Notes: a model not told the origin generated them from the letters alone. 6,350 nt of DNA from Pseudomonadota bacterium (GCA_030917225.1 JAUPVD010000236.1:1-6350); one strand, 5' to 3'. Positions 1 to 6,350 are shown, counted from the stretch's first letter. Numbers and translations: made by a program.

Positions 1-1550
1 ACCGCCAGCGGCGAGTCGTTGCCCATCGAGCCGGTGCCCTCCTCGCCCGCCTTGCCCATCGGCTCGAGGATTAACTTGATGTCCTCCTGGGTGTAGCCGA
101 AGGCCTGCTGGCGGTCGAGCAGCGGCGCGACGCGCTCGTCGGCGGCTGCGGTGTCGAGCACGGCCGGGGCCTCGAGGGTGTCGAGCTTGATGTTGATGCG
201 GCGCAGCCAGTCGGCGTAGGGGCGCGCGTGGGCGAGGGACTCCTTGATCTCCTGGTCGCCGATGATGCGGCCCTGCTCCATGTCGATCAGGAACATCTTG
301 CCCGGCTGCAGGCGCCACTTCTTGACGATCTTGCTGTCGGGGATGGGCAGCACGCCGGACTCGGAGGCCATCACCACGAGGTCGTCGTCGGTGATCAGGT
401 AGCGCGCCGGGCGCAGGCCGTTGCGGTCGAGGGTGGCGCCGATCTGGCGGCCGTCGGTGAAGGCGACTGCGGCGGGGCCGTCCCACGGCTCCATCATCGC
501 CGCGTGGTATTCGTAGAAGGCGCGACGCTTCTCGTCCATGGTGGTGTGCTTTTCCCAGGCTTCCGGGATCATCAGCATCATGGCCTGGGCCAGCGAGTAG
601 CCGCCCATGACCAGCAGTTCGAGCGCGTTGTCGAACGAGGCCGAGTCGGACTGGCCGGGGTAATGCAGCGGCCAGATCTTGTTCAGGTCGTCGCCAAGGA
701 TTGGCGAGGAGATCGCCTGTTCGCGTGCCTTGAACCAGTTAACGTTGCCTTGCAGCGTATTGATTTCGCCGTTGTGCGCAATCATGCGGAACGGGTGGGC
801 GAGGTGCCAGCTGGGGAAGGTGTTGGTCGAGAAACGCTGGTGCACCAGCGCCAGCGCCGATACGCAGCGCGGATCCTGCAGGTCGAGGAAATACTCGCCA
901 ACCTGGTCAGCCAGCAGCAGCCCCTTGTAGACGATGGTACGTGCCGACAGCGAGGTGACGTAGAACTCCTTGCTGTGCGCGAGTCTCAGCGCCTTGATGG
1001 CGTTGGCCGAGGCGCGACGGATGACGTAGAGCTTGCGCTCGAGCGCATCGGTAACGAACACGTCCGGACCGCGGCCAACGAAGACCTGGCGAATAACCGG
1101 CTCGTTCTTCTTGACCGTCGGCGACATCGGCATCGTGCGCGACACCGGCACGTCACGCCAGCCGAGCAGGACCTGGCCTTCGGCGCGCACGGCACGCTCG
1201 ATTTCCTCTTCGCAGGCAACGCGACTGGCGCTCTCCTGCGGCAGGAAGCACATGCCGACGCCGTATTCGCCGGCCGGCGGCAGATTCACGCCCTGCTTGG
1301 CCATTTCTTCGCGGAAGAATGCATCCGGCAATTGAATGAGGATGCCGGCACCGTCGCCCATCAGCGCATCCGCGCCGACAGCGCCCCGGTGATCCAGATT
1401 CTTCAGGATCAGCAGGCCTTGCTCGACGATGGCATGGGTTTTATTGCCTTTGACGTGGGCAACGAAACCCACGCCACAGGCGTCGTGTTCGTTGGCGGGG
1501 TCGTACAAGCCCTGCCGTTGGGGTACTGCCAGCTGTGCTGCCGGATCCAT
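1..1550 (-). CDS. gltB: Glutamate synthase [NADPH] large (alpha) subunit, N-terminal third; 3' part outside window
   Basis: Large subunit of bacterial glutamate synthase (GOGAT). It hydrolyses glutamine in an N-terminal amidotransferase domain and passes ammonia to 2-oxoglutarate at the FMN/Fe-S synthase site; electrons come from NADPH through the small subunit GltD. The frame is open from the ATG at 1550 to the window edge (516 full codons of a protein usually about 1,500 residues). Seen: a short leader, then DACGVGF with Cys25, the expected N-terminal nucleophile after removal of a 24-residue propeptide; HQRFSTN (237-243); HNGEINTLQGN (259-269); PWDGPA (355-360); DRNGLRPARY (375-384). These make up a class II glutamine amidotransferase domain, about 25-430. 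The conserved MGKAGEEGTGSMGNDSP stretch begins at 498, at the entry to the central domain. The ATG has a TGAGGA ribosome site 10 bases upstream. No frameshift was found on full translation. GC content is high (44 of 60 bases at 1-60; 48 of 60 at 121-180). gltD is expected downstream but is not visible. Confidence 0.97.
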   Translation of the reverse strand, partial: MDPAAQLAVPQRQGLYDPANEHDACGVGFVAHVKGNKTHAIVEQGLLILKNLDHRGAVGADALMGDGAGILIQLPDAFFREEMAKQGVNLPPAGEYGVGMCFLPQESASRVACEEEIERAVRAEGQVLLGWRDVPVSRTMPMSPTVKKNEPVIRQVFVGRGPDVFVTDALERKLYVIRRASANAIKALRLAHSKEFYVTSLSARTIVYKGLLLADQVGEYFLDLQDPRCVSALALVHQRFSTNTFPSWHLAHPFRMIAHNGEINTLQGNVNWFKAREQAISSPILGDDLNKIWPLHYPGQSDSASFDNALELLVMGGYSLAQAMMLMIPEAWEKHTTMDEKRRAFYEYHAAMMEPWDGPAAVAFTDGRQIGATLDRNGLRPARYLITDDDLVVMASESGVLPIPDSKIVKKWRLQPGKMFLIDMEQGRIIGDQEIKESLAHARPYADWLRRINIKLDTLEAPAVLDTAAADERVAPLLDRQQAFGYTQEDIKLILEPMGKAGEEGTGSMGNDSPLA

Positions 1551-1560
1551 CACGCTTGAT

Positions 1561-1566
1561 TCCTCA
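1561..1566 (-). promoter_or_regulatory. Ribosome binding site of gltB
   Basis: The minus strand reads TGAGGA here, 10 bases before the ATG at 1550. It supports this ATG as the start. No other in-frame start with a comparable site precedes the conserved DACGVGF segment. Confidence 0.7.
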
Positions 1567-1578
1567 CAAAACAAGGCG

Positions 1579-1603
1579 TGGCGCGGCTTTGGAAGACGCG
1601 CCA
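1579..1603 (-). other. Stem-loop in the gltB leader between terminator and ribosome site
   Basis: Perfect 7-bp inverted repeat: TGGCGCG at 1579-1585 and CGCGCCA at 1597-1603, with an 11-base loop. In the minus-strand RNA it lies after the terminator hairpin and 12 bases before the TGAGGA site. It is not followed by a clean U-run, so it is not itself a terminator. Part of it (1584-1590) can instead pair with the 3' arm of the terminator. A role in leader folding is inference; short GC-rich repeats also arise by chance in this GC-rich DNA. Confidence 0.4.
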
Positions 1604-1609
1604 GACGTC

Positions 1610-1634
1610 AAAAAAGCCGGCTCGGTGCCGGCTT
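1610..1634 (-). terminator. Rho-independent terminator between dgt and gltB
   Basis: An 8-bp perfect stem (AAGCCGGC at 1614-1621, GCCGGCTT at 1627-1634) with a 5-base loop is followed on the minus strand by a run of six T (1615-1610, two of them in the stem). The plus-strand reading lacks a T-run, so it acts on minus-strand transcripts. It would end read-through from pilQ/aroK/aroB/dgt. It also lies downstream of the promoter at 1658-1686 and only 60 bases before gltB, so it may act as an attenuator for gltB. Confidence 0.85.
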
Positions 1635-1657
1635 GCAAAAATTTGGGGCGACTGAGG

Positions 1658-1686
1658 AATATACAGGGAAACCCGTGCGGGTTCAA
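1658..1686 (-). promoter_or_regulatory. Predicted sigma70-type promoter for gltB
   Basis: The minus strand reads TTGAAC (1686-1681; 4 of 6 matches to TTGACA), a spacer of exactly 17 bases, then TATATT (1663-1658; 5 of 6 matches to TATAAT). Transcription would begin near 1651, giving a leader of about 100 bases before the gltB ATG. That transcript enters the terminator hairpin after only about 16 bases. I saw no sigma54 (TGGCAC-N5-TTGC type) site here. Start site not verified. Confidence 0.6.
1670..1683. promoter_or_regulatory. Inverted repeat in the promoter spacer, possible operator
   Basis: AACCCG-TG-CGGGTT is a perfect 6-bp inverted repeat with a 2-base centre. It sits between the -35 and -10 hexamers and overlaps the -35 by three bases, a position where a bound repressor would block RNA polymerase. 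I do not recognise it as the site of a named regulator. It could be chance, since the half-sites are short. Confidence 0.3.
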
Positions 1687-1707
1687 GGTGTTGCGGCGCA
1701 CCAAAGT

Positions 1708-1724
1708 GGCGCGCTGAAAGCGCC
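1708..1724. repeat. Short GC-rich inverted repeat downstream of dgt
   Basis: GGCGC at 1708-1712 and GCGCC at 1720-1724 form a 5-bp stem with a 7-base loop, in the dgt 3' flank and upstream of the promoter at 1658-1686. No T-run follows on either strand, so it is not a standard terminator. It may protect the 3' end of the dgt mRNA or mean nothing. Apart from this, 1687-1771 holds nothing I can support. Confidence 0.2.
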
Positions 1725-1771
1725 CCGCCGGCGGAGCGGCCAATGTCTCAGGTGCCCTTGGGGTGCCGGTA

Positions 1772-2887
1772 TCAGATTTCTCCGACAGCAAAAAGCCGTC
1801 GATGCTCCCTCATGGCGTAGCGGTCAGTCATTCCGGCCACGTAATCGGCTACTGCGCGCGGTTGGTTTTCGGCATTTAGATACTGCGGCGGCAGCAGGCG
1901 CGGGTCGCTCAGGAATGCGGAAAAAAGATCCTCGATAATCCGCTTCGCCTTGTTGGTCATGCGCAGCACCTGATAGTGGCGATAGAGCTGGGTGCGCAGG
2001 AAACGCTTCATTTCGCGATTCTCGTCGAGCAGAGCGGGCGAGAATCCGGCGAGTGGGGGGCAAAGACGAAGCTCGTCAATACTGCTCGGCACGTGAGCGG
2101 CAACGTTTTTGGCGGTCGTTTCGACCAGGTCGCAGACGAGGGCATTGATCATCCGCCGAACCGTCTCGTGAATCAGGCGGCGGCCGGCCAGCCCCGGGTG
2201 CTCTGCCTCTGCCGCCGCCGCGTGGCGTGCAAACAGTCGCACTTCACGCAACTGGTCGAGGGTGATCAGGCCGGAACGCAGCCCATCGTCCACATCATGG
2301 TTGTTGTAGGCAATCTCGTCAGCAAGATTGCAGACCTGAGCTTCGAGGGAAGGCTGACCACCCGACAGGAAACGCTGACCGACATCACCGAGTTGACGGG
2401 CGTTTTCGAGGGAGCAGTGTTTAACGATTCCTTCGCGCGTTTCGAAGCAGAGGTTGAGTCCGTCGAAGGCCGCGTAGCGCTCCTCAAGCTTATCGACAAT
2501 CCGCAGGCTCTGCAGGTTGTGCTCGAAACCACCATGATCACGCATGCAGGCATGCAAGGCATCCTGGCCGGCATGCCCGAACGGGGTGTGCCCGAGATCG
2601 TGCGCCAGAGCGACCGCTTCGGCCAGGTCTTCGTTGAGGCGGAGCACCCGACAAATGCCGCGGGCGATCTGGGCGACTTCGATGCTGTGGGTCAGGCGGG
2701 TACGGAATAGATCGCCTTCGTGATTGACGAAGACCTGCGTCTTGTATTCCAGCCGGCGAAATGCGGTCGAGTGGATGATTCGATCACGATCACGCTGAAA
2801 GTCGCTGCGCATTGAAGGCCGCGACTCGACATGGCGCCTGCCACGGGTTGCCGCATCGTTGGCGGCATGGACAGCAAGGTCACGCAT
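1772..2887 (-). CDS. dgt: Deoxyguanosinetriphosphate triphosphohydrolase-like protein (dGTPase, type 2, HD domain)
   Basis: HD-superfamily hydrolase of the dGTPase family, type 2 (shorter than the roughly 500-residue E. coli Dgt). Family members cleave dGTP or other dNTPs to the deoxynucleoside and tripolyphosphate in the cytoplasm; substrate preference of type 2 members is often broader or unproven. Taking the ATG at 2887 gives 371 residues, the usual size. Seen: the family opening [20 protein letters not shown] (28-47), [13 protein letters not shown] with metal ligand His67, [14 protein letters not shown] with His96-Asp97, and [16 protein letters not shown] with Asp190, which together make the H...HD...D metal site. 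The C-terminal [14 protein letters not shown] segment is also typical. The ATG overlaps the end of aroB by 8 bases (ATGCGTGA contains the aroB TGA), implying translational coupling. An in-frame TTG at 2905 would add six residues; neither start has a clear ribosome site. It ends in TGA, 138 bases before the terminator stem. Confidence 0.92.
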   Translation of the reverse strand: MRDLAVHAANDAATRGRRHVESRPSMRSDFQRDRDRIIHSTAFRRLEYKTQVFVNHEGDLFRTRLTHSIEVAQIARGICRVLRLNEDLAEAVALAHDLGHTPFGHAGQDALHACMRDHGGFEHNLQSLRIVDKLEERYAAFDGLNLCFETREGIVKHCSLENARQLGDVGQRFLSGGQPSLEAQVCNLADEIAYNNHDVDDGLRSGLITLDQLREVRLFARHAAAAEAEHPGLAGRRLIHETVRRMINALVCDLVETTAKNVAAHVPSSIDELRLCPPLAGFSPALLDENREMKRFLRTQLYRHYQVLRMTNKAKRIIEDLFSAFLSDPRLLPPQYLNAENQPRAVADYVAGMTDRYAMREHRRLFAVGEI

Positions 2888-3968
2888 TGGGCAGTCGTCT
2901 TGCAATGGCCGACATGATCTGCGCTTCGCTTGCCTTGTCGCTCAGGACGGCCTTCCCGACGGCTTCGAGCAGCACAAGCCTGAGACGCCCGTCTTCTACC
3001 TTTTTGTCGTGACTCATCAAATCAAGGTAGCGTTCGACTGGCAGTTCGGCACCTACGACCGGCAACCTGGCGCGCTGTAAAAGCGCTTCGATACGGGCGA
3101 CATCGGAATGGGTAAGCCACCCAAACGCGGCAGAAAGTTCTGCAGCCATCATCGTCCCTGCCGCCACTGCCTCCCCGTGCAACCATTCACCGTAGCCCAT
3201 GCCGGTTTCTATGGCATGGCCGAAGGTATGACCGAGATTCAATAGAGCACGATCACCTGCTTCGCGCTCATCGGCAGCAACAACCTCCGCCTTGTTGGCA
3301 CAGGACCGATGTATGGCATAAGCCAACGCTTCCGGGTCGCGTGCAAGCAAGCGTTCAAGATTCAACTCCAGCCATTCGAGAAATGGCAGATCGCGAATCA
3401 GGCCATACTTGATCACCTCGGCGAGCCCGGCCGACAATTCACGGTCAGGTAATGTATTCAGCGTATCGGTGTCGGCGATTACCAGCCTTGGCTGATAGAA
3501 CGCCCCGATCATGTTTTTGCCGAGCGGATGATTGATGGCAGTCTTTCCCCCAACCGACGAGTCCACCTGAGACAACAACGTAGTCGGGATCTGGATGAAA
3601 GGCATTCCTCGCTGATAGCACGCCGCAGCAAATCCCCCCATATCCCCAATGACACCACCACCAAGGGCAATAAGCGTCGTTGAGCGTTCGCAACGACTCC
3701 CCAGCAAGACATCGAAAATCTGATTGAGTGTTTGCCAGTCTTTGTAACGCTCTCCATCGGGGAGCACGGCACTGACAACCTGGACGCCAATGCTCTGCAG
3801 GTTGACAAGCAACCGGTCGAGATAGAGGGGGGCAACTGTTGTGTTCGTGACCACGACAGCTTTCTTGCGCTGCAAAGACCCCGCCAGCAACTGCGGCATA
3901 TCTAGCAGGCCGCGACCGATATGTATCGGATAGGAACGCTCTGCAAGCTCGACCGTCAATGATTGCAT
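2880..3968 (-). CDS. aroB: 3-dehydroquinate synthase
   Basis: Second enzyme of the shikimate pathway; converts DAHP to 3-dehydroquinate in the cytoplasm, using NAD+ and a divalent metal (zinc or cobalt). It has 362 residues, the same size as E. coli AroB. Seen in order: DGERYKDW (71-78), the glycine-rich NAD-binding loop [10 protein letters not shown] (103-112), [19 protein letters not shown] (128-146), [11 protein letters not shown] (150-160), AEVIKYGLI with Glu184, [12 protein letters not shown] with His247, and LHGEAVAAG with His264. Glu184, His247 and His264 are the three metal ligands and fall at the E. coli positions. The ATG overlaps aroK by 13 bases and follows an AAGGAG site inside aroK. 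Its TGA overlaps the start of dgt. It works in the same pathway as its upstream neighbour aroK, three steps earlier. Confidence 0.98.
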   Translation of the reverse strand: MQSLTVELAERSYPIHIGRGLLDMPQLLAGSLQRKKAVVVTNTTVAPLYLDRLLVNLQSIGVQVVSAVLPDGERYKDWQTLNQIFDVLLGSRCERSTTLIALGGGVIGDMGGFAAACYQRGMPFIQIPTTLLSQVDSSVGGKTAINHPLGKNMIGAFYQPRLVIADTDTLNTLPDRELSAGLAEVIKYGLIRDLPFLEWLELNLERLLARDPEALAYAIHRSCANKAEVVAADEREAGDRALLNLGHTFGHAIETGMGYGEWLHGEAVAAGTMMAAELSAAFGWLTHSDVARIEALLQRARLPVVGAELPVERYLDLMSHDKKVEDGRLRLVLLEAVGKAVLSDKASEAQIMSAIARRLPNA

Positions 3969-4486
3969 CTGTTTTCGTACTCCTTGAGGAGTGCCTGAAC
4001 GACCGACGGTGCATTCGTACGATTGCCATCAATCACTAAATCGGCGACCTCACGGTAGAGTGGCGCCCTTTCGCTATGCAGTGCCTGCAGCCGTTGCAGC
4101 GGATTTTCAACCTGCAACAATGGGCGATTCTTGTCCCGCCGGGTTCGTTCATACAACTGATTTGGCGACACATCGAGATACACCACCATTCCATTGCTAC
4201 GCAGACATTCTCGGTTTTCTGGTGCAAGCACGACACCGCCACCAGTGGCCATAACAATATTCTGCAAAGTGGTCAATTCCCGAATGATCGAGCATTCGCG
4301 TCGACGAAACCCCGCCTCGCCTTCGATCTCGAAAATCGTTGGGATACTGACGCCCGTTCGCGCCTCGATTTCCTGATCCGAGTCGACAAAGCGCCAACCC
4401 AAGCGGCGTGCCAACACTTTGCCTATGGTGGTTTTGCCGGCCCCCATGAGGCCAACCAGATAAATATTTTTTGGGTTTTCTTGCAC
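3956..4486 (-). CDS. aroK: Shikimate kinase
   Basis: Cytoplasmic kinase that phosphorylates shikimate to shikimate 3-phosphate with ATP (fifth step of chorismate synthesis). It has 176 residues, normal for the family. Seen: Walker [12 protein letters not shown] (12-22); FVDSDQEIE with Asp35 and Asp37, the latter matching the shikimate-binding Asp34 of the M. tuberculosis enzyme; Arg61 (Mtb Arg58); the GGG loop at 81-83; the lid arginine Arg120 in RDKNRPLL (Mtb Arg117); and [11 protein letters not shown] with Arg139 (Mtb Arg136). The start is a GTG at 4486. An in-frame TAA ends at 4496, and no other usual start codon lies between it and Walker A, so GTG is essentially forced. No convincing ribosome site precedes it, and the pilQ terminator ends only 21 bases upstream. 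The TGA lies inside aroB (13-base overlap). Symbol aroK rather than aroL rests on the pilQ-aroK-aroB context. Confidence 0.97.
   Translation of the reverse strand: MQENPKNIYLVGLMGAGKTTIGKVLARRLGWRFVDSDQEIEARTGVSIPTIFEIEGEAGFRRRECSIIRELTTLQNIVMATGGGVVLAPENRECLRSNGMVVYLDVSPNQLYERTRRDKNRPLLQVENPLQRLQALHSERAPLYREVADLVIDGNRTNAPSVVQALLKEYENRCNH
3980..3985 (-). promoter_or_regulatory. Ribosome binding site of aroB within the aroK 3' end
   Basis: The minus strand reads AAGGAG, 11 bases before the aroB ATG at 3968. It decides the aroB start and lies inside the last codons of aroK, so aroK ribosomes pass over it. This fits coupled translation of the two enzymes. Confidence 0.65.
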
Positions 4487-4507
4487 GTGCCGATTTTACC
4501 GTATCAG

Positions 4508-4539
4508 AAAACACAAAGGCCGGCTAAGCCGGCCTTTGT
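4508..4539 (-). terminator. Rho-independent terminator after pilQ
   Basis: A perfect 12-bp stem (ACAAAGGCCGGC at 4513-4524, GCCGGCCTTTGT at 4528-4539) with a 3-base loop is followed on the minus strand by four T (4511-4508); the 3' arm itself also ends in TTTGT. It begins 18 bases after the pilQ TAA and ends 21 bases before the aroK GTG. It should end most pilus-operon transcripts and separate pilQ from aroKB-dgt, or cut the flow between them if no aroK promoter exists. Confidence 0.85.
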
Positions 4540-4557
4540 TCAGCAAGAACCTACACC

Positions 4558-6350
4558 TTATCGAACAGCCATGCTGTCGCTGATGATCTTCGGGGTAATG
4601 AAGACCAGCAGTTCCGTCTTGTCGTCCTGTTTCTGAGTATTGCGGAACAGCCATCCTAGATAAGGAAGCTCACCGAGTACAGGAATCCTGTTCGTCGTTT
4701 CGCGCGTCTCCTGCTGATAGATACCCCCGATGACAACCGTCCCACCGTTCTCGACCAACACTTCTGTCTTGACGTGCTTGGTATCGATGGCGACGCCTGC
4801 CCCCGTCGTCAGACGGGTATTCGGCGTATCTTTATTGACGTCAAGGGTCATCGTGATTTTGCCATCTGGAGTGATTTGCGGCTTCACTTTCAACGCCAGA
4901 TTGGCCTTTCTGAAAGATACGGAGGTCGCACCGGACGAAGTAGCCTGCTGGTAAGGGATTTCAACCCCCTGCTCGATCAAGGCTTCAACTTGGTCTGCGG
5001 TGACAACACGTGGGCTTGAAACGACCTTGCCACGGCCATCAGCTTCAAGCGCGGACACCTCCAAGTTGATAAATTTAGTCGCATTAGAGTTGAAGAGGAT
5101 CATTGATGCTTGACCCGCATTGCCGGAACGCGGATTTGCCGGCATGTTTACCCCCAAAGAGTCCGCCAGAAAATCTGGGATCGTCGCAGCCTGTCCAGTG
5201 TGGTATCCAGTATCCCTGAGCCCTCCGCCGAGAACCGTTTGAGCGCTATTGTTCTGCTTAAGATTCCACGGCGTGAGCTGATGCCACCCAAGTCGCACCC
5301 CCATATCCTTACTAAAACTATCGGATGCCTCAACGATTCTGGCTTCAATTAGTACTTGACGCACCGGCACATCGATTTTTGCGATCAGGGCGCGAACATC
5401 TTCCAAGCGAGAAGGCGTATCCTGCACGAAAAGCATATTTGTTCTCGTATCGACCACGGCGCTCCCCCGCTTCGAGAGCATTCGCTGATTTGCGTCCGTG
5501 AGTAGTTTCTGCACCGCTTCCGCTTTTTGGTAATTTAGCTGAAAATTCTCAGTTAGTACTGGCTCCAGGTCACCGATCTGCTGCCGAGATTCGAATTCCA
5601 GCTTTTCTTTTGTTGCGATCTCTTCTCGTGGCGCGATGAGAATCACGTTCCCGTTTTTGCGCATATCGAGCCCGCGCTGTTGCAGAATGATATCGAGCGC
5701 CTGATCCCAAGGCACATCCTTCAGAATAAGGGTTAGATTTCCCCCAACAGTGTCGCTGACAACCATGTTCATACCGGTAAATTCACCAATTACCTGCAAC
5801 AACCGACGTACATCGACATTCTGAAAGTTGAGCGAAAGTTTTTCGCCCTGATAACCACCGCGCGACCCCTGTACTAACTTATTTGGATTTTCGATGATCG
5901 GCTTGACTTCAATTACGAACTGCGTTTCGGTTTGGTAGGCGTTGTGCTCCCATAAACCCTTTGGCGCAATGGTGACCCGCGCATTGTCACCCTGCTGCGA
6001 AGTCGTCACAGACGTCACCGGGGTCGCGAAATCGGTAACGTCTAGCCGCTTCCGAAGCTGATCGGGCACTGCAGTTTTTGCAAAATCCACCAGCAGCGTC
6101 GATCCCTGCTGGCGAATATCAATTCCTGTATTCGCATCACTCAGATCGACCGTGACCTTCCCTTCTCCATCCTTTCCACGACGGAAACCAACATCTCTAA
6201 TCGCATGCCGCGAGCCCATCATTTTCTGCTCGGAGAAATGCGTCACCCGTCCGCCATCCTTTGCTTCCACAGCTGTTGAAGCCAATGAAATAAGTAGTGA
6301 GTTTCCATCAATTCTCACCTCATGCGTCATTGAATGACTCAAATTCAGCA
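4558..6350 (-). CDS. pilQ: Type IV pilus secretin PilQ, C-terminal part; N-terminus outside window
   Basis: Outer-membrane secretin that multimerises into the gated pore through which the type IV pilus passes, for twitching motility and often DNA uptake. The frame is open to the right edge (596 codons). A TTG at 6342 is merely in frame; signal peptide and first AMIN region must lie upstream, as PilQ is usually about 700 or more residues. Numbering from that TTG: AMIN domain about 50-148 (peptidoglycan binding); KLSLNFQNVDVRRLLQVIGE starting the STN/secretin N0 domain, 168-238; NolW-like secretin N domain about 263-325; secretin core about 415-586. The core carries the family signature VENGGTVVIGGIYQQETRE, then NRIPVLGELPYLGWLFRNT and the terminal ELLVFITPKII. 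It stops with TAA, 18 bases before a strong terminator. Base composition is lower in GC than gltB (26 of 60 at 5521-5580). pilM-N-O-P are the expected upstream genes, not visible here. Confidence 0.96.
   Translation of the reverse strand, partial: LNLSHSMTHEVRIDGNSLLISLASTAVEAKDGGRVTHFSEQKMMGSRHAIRDVGFRRGKDGEGKVTVDLSDANTGIDIRQQGSTLLVDFAKTAVPDQLRKRLDVTDFATPVTSVTTSQQGDNARVTIAPKGLWEHNAYQTETQFVIEVKPIIENPNKLVQGSRGGYQGEKLSLNFQNVDVRRLLQVIGEFTGMNMVVSDTVGGNLTLILKDVPWDQALDIILQQRGLDMRKNGNVILIAPREEIATKEKLEFESRQQIGDLEPVLTENFQLNYQKAEAVQKLLTDANQRMLSKRGSAVVDTRTNMLFVQDTPSRLEDVRALIAKIDVPVRQVLIEARIVEASDSFSKDMGVRLGWHQLTPWNLKQNNSAQTVLGGGLRDTGYHTGQAATIPDFLADSLGVNMPANPRSGNAGQASMILFNSNATKFINLEVSALEADGRGKVVSSPRVVTADQVEALIEQGVEIPYQQATSSGATSVSFRKANLALKVKPQITPDGKITMTLDVNKDTPNTRLTTGAGVAIDTKHVKTEVLVENGGTVVIGGIYQQETRETTNRIPVLGELPYLGWLFRNTQKQDDKTELLVFITPKIISDSMAVR

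Noticed and set aside
228..1559. 443-codon open frame on the plus strand
   Set aside because: It lies exactly codon-over-codon opposite gltB. In that register an antisense stop needs a TTA, CTA or TCA sense codon, which this GC-rich gene almost never uses; the frame is broken on its left side where gltB has a TTA (about position 75). The protein has no recognisable domain, while the minus strand encodes an intact GltB.
1551..1771. Possible small gene, tRNA, riboswitch of known class or sigma54 promoter in the longest intergenic region
   Set aside because: No tRNA-like folds, no recognised riboswitch core, no TGGCAC-N5-TTGC element and no short frame with a ribosome site; only the promoter, inverted repeats and terminator listed.
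1429..1938. 169-codon plus-strand frame over the dgt-gltB intergenic region
   Set aside because: Overlaps gltB, the promoter, the terminator and the dgt end; arginine-rich low-information product typical of a GC-rich shadow frame.
2542..2576. Three GCATGC hexamers within 35 bases
   Set aside because: They fall on conserved His-Ala and Ala-Cys-Met codons of the HD-domain region ([12 protein letters not shown]), so coding explains them; spacing is irregular.
1976..2710. 244-codon open frame on the plus strand
   Set aside because: Same register opposite the dGTPase-like gene; the minus strand shows clear HD-domain motifs and the antisense product is unrecognisable.
3445..4032. 195-codon minus-strand frame overlapping aroK and aroB
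   Set aside because: Out of frame with both well-supported enzymes; its sequence has no conserved motif.
4076..4636. 186-codon open frame on the plus strand across aroK and the pilQ terminator
   Set aside because: It mirrors aroK codons in register and runs through the terminator hairpin; no domain and no gene-like start.
6337..6342. TTG at 6342 as the start of PilQ
   Set aside because: The frame stays open upstream to the edge (codons for Leu-Asn precede it), no signal peptide follows, and PilQ proteins carry further N-terminal sequence. It is an artefact of the window border.
1..6350. CRISPR array, insertion sequence, phage, toxin-antitoxin or defence system
   Set aside because: No regularly spaced direct repeats, terminal inverted repeats with a transposase, or unexplained minus-strand genes; all coding space is taken by five standard housekeeping or pilus genes.

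Overview
The window is a conserved chromosomal block of a Gram-negative bacterium, read entirely from the minus strand. The gene order pilQ, aroK, aroB, a dGTPase-like gene and gltB, together with the character of the PilQ and GltB proteins, points to a betaproteobacterium. I infer something near the Rhodocyclales, but the sequence alone does not fix the order or genus.

Layout in the direction of transcription (right to left): 6350-4558 is the C-terminal 596 codons of pilQ, the outer-membrane secretin of type IV pili, whose N-terminus lies outside the window. A strong hairpin terminator follows (4539-4508). Then comes a tight, overlapping cassette: aroK (shikimate kinase, 4486-3956), aroB (3-dehydroquinate synthase, 3968-2880) and a type 2 dGTPase-like HD-domain hydrolase (2887-1772). 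A 221-base intergenic region (1771-1551) holds a good sigma70-type promoter, an inverted repeat inside its spacer, a rho-independent terminator and a further stem-loop. gltB then starts at 1550 and runs off the left edge with 516 complete codons visible.

How the parts relate: AroB and AroK catalyse steps 2 and 5 of the shikimate pathway to chorismate. GltB is the large subunit of NADPH-glutamate synthase, which supplies glutamate from glutamine and 2-oxoglutarate. The HD hydrolase adjusts dNTP pools. PilQ is the exit pore for the type IV pilus. The aroK-aroB-dgt overlaps imply co-translation. gltB appears to have its own promoter, but a terminator lies directly downstream of it and before the gene, which suggests attenuation of gltB.

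I found no new defence system, mobile element, CRISPR array, tRNA or rRNA gene. All long plus-strand reading frames are antisense shadows of these five genes. The observations most worth checking are the promoter-terminator arrangement ahead of gltB and the unusual translation start of aroK.
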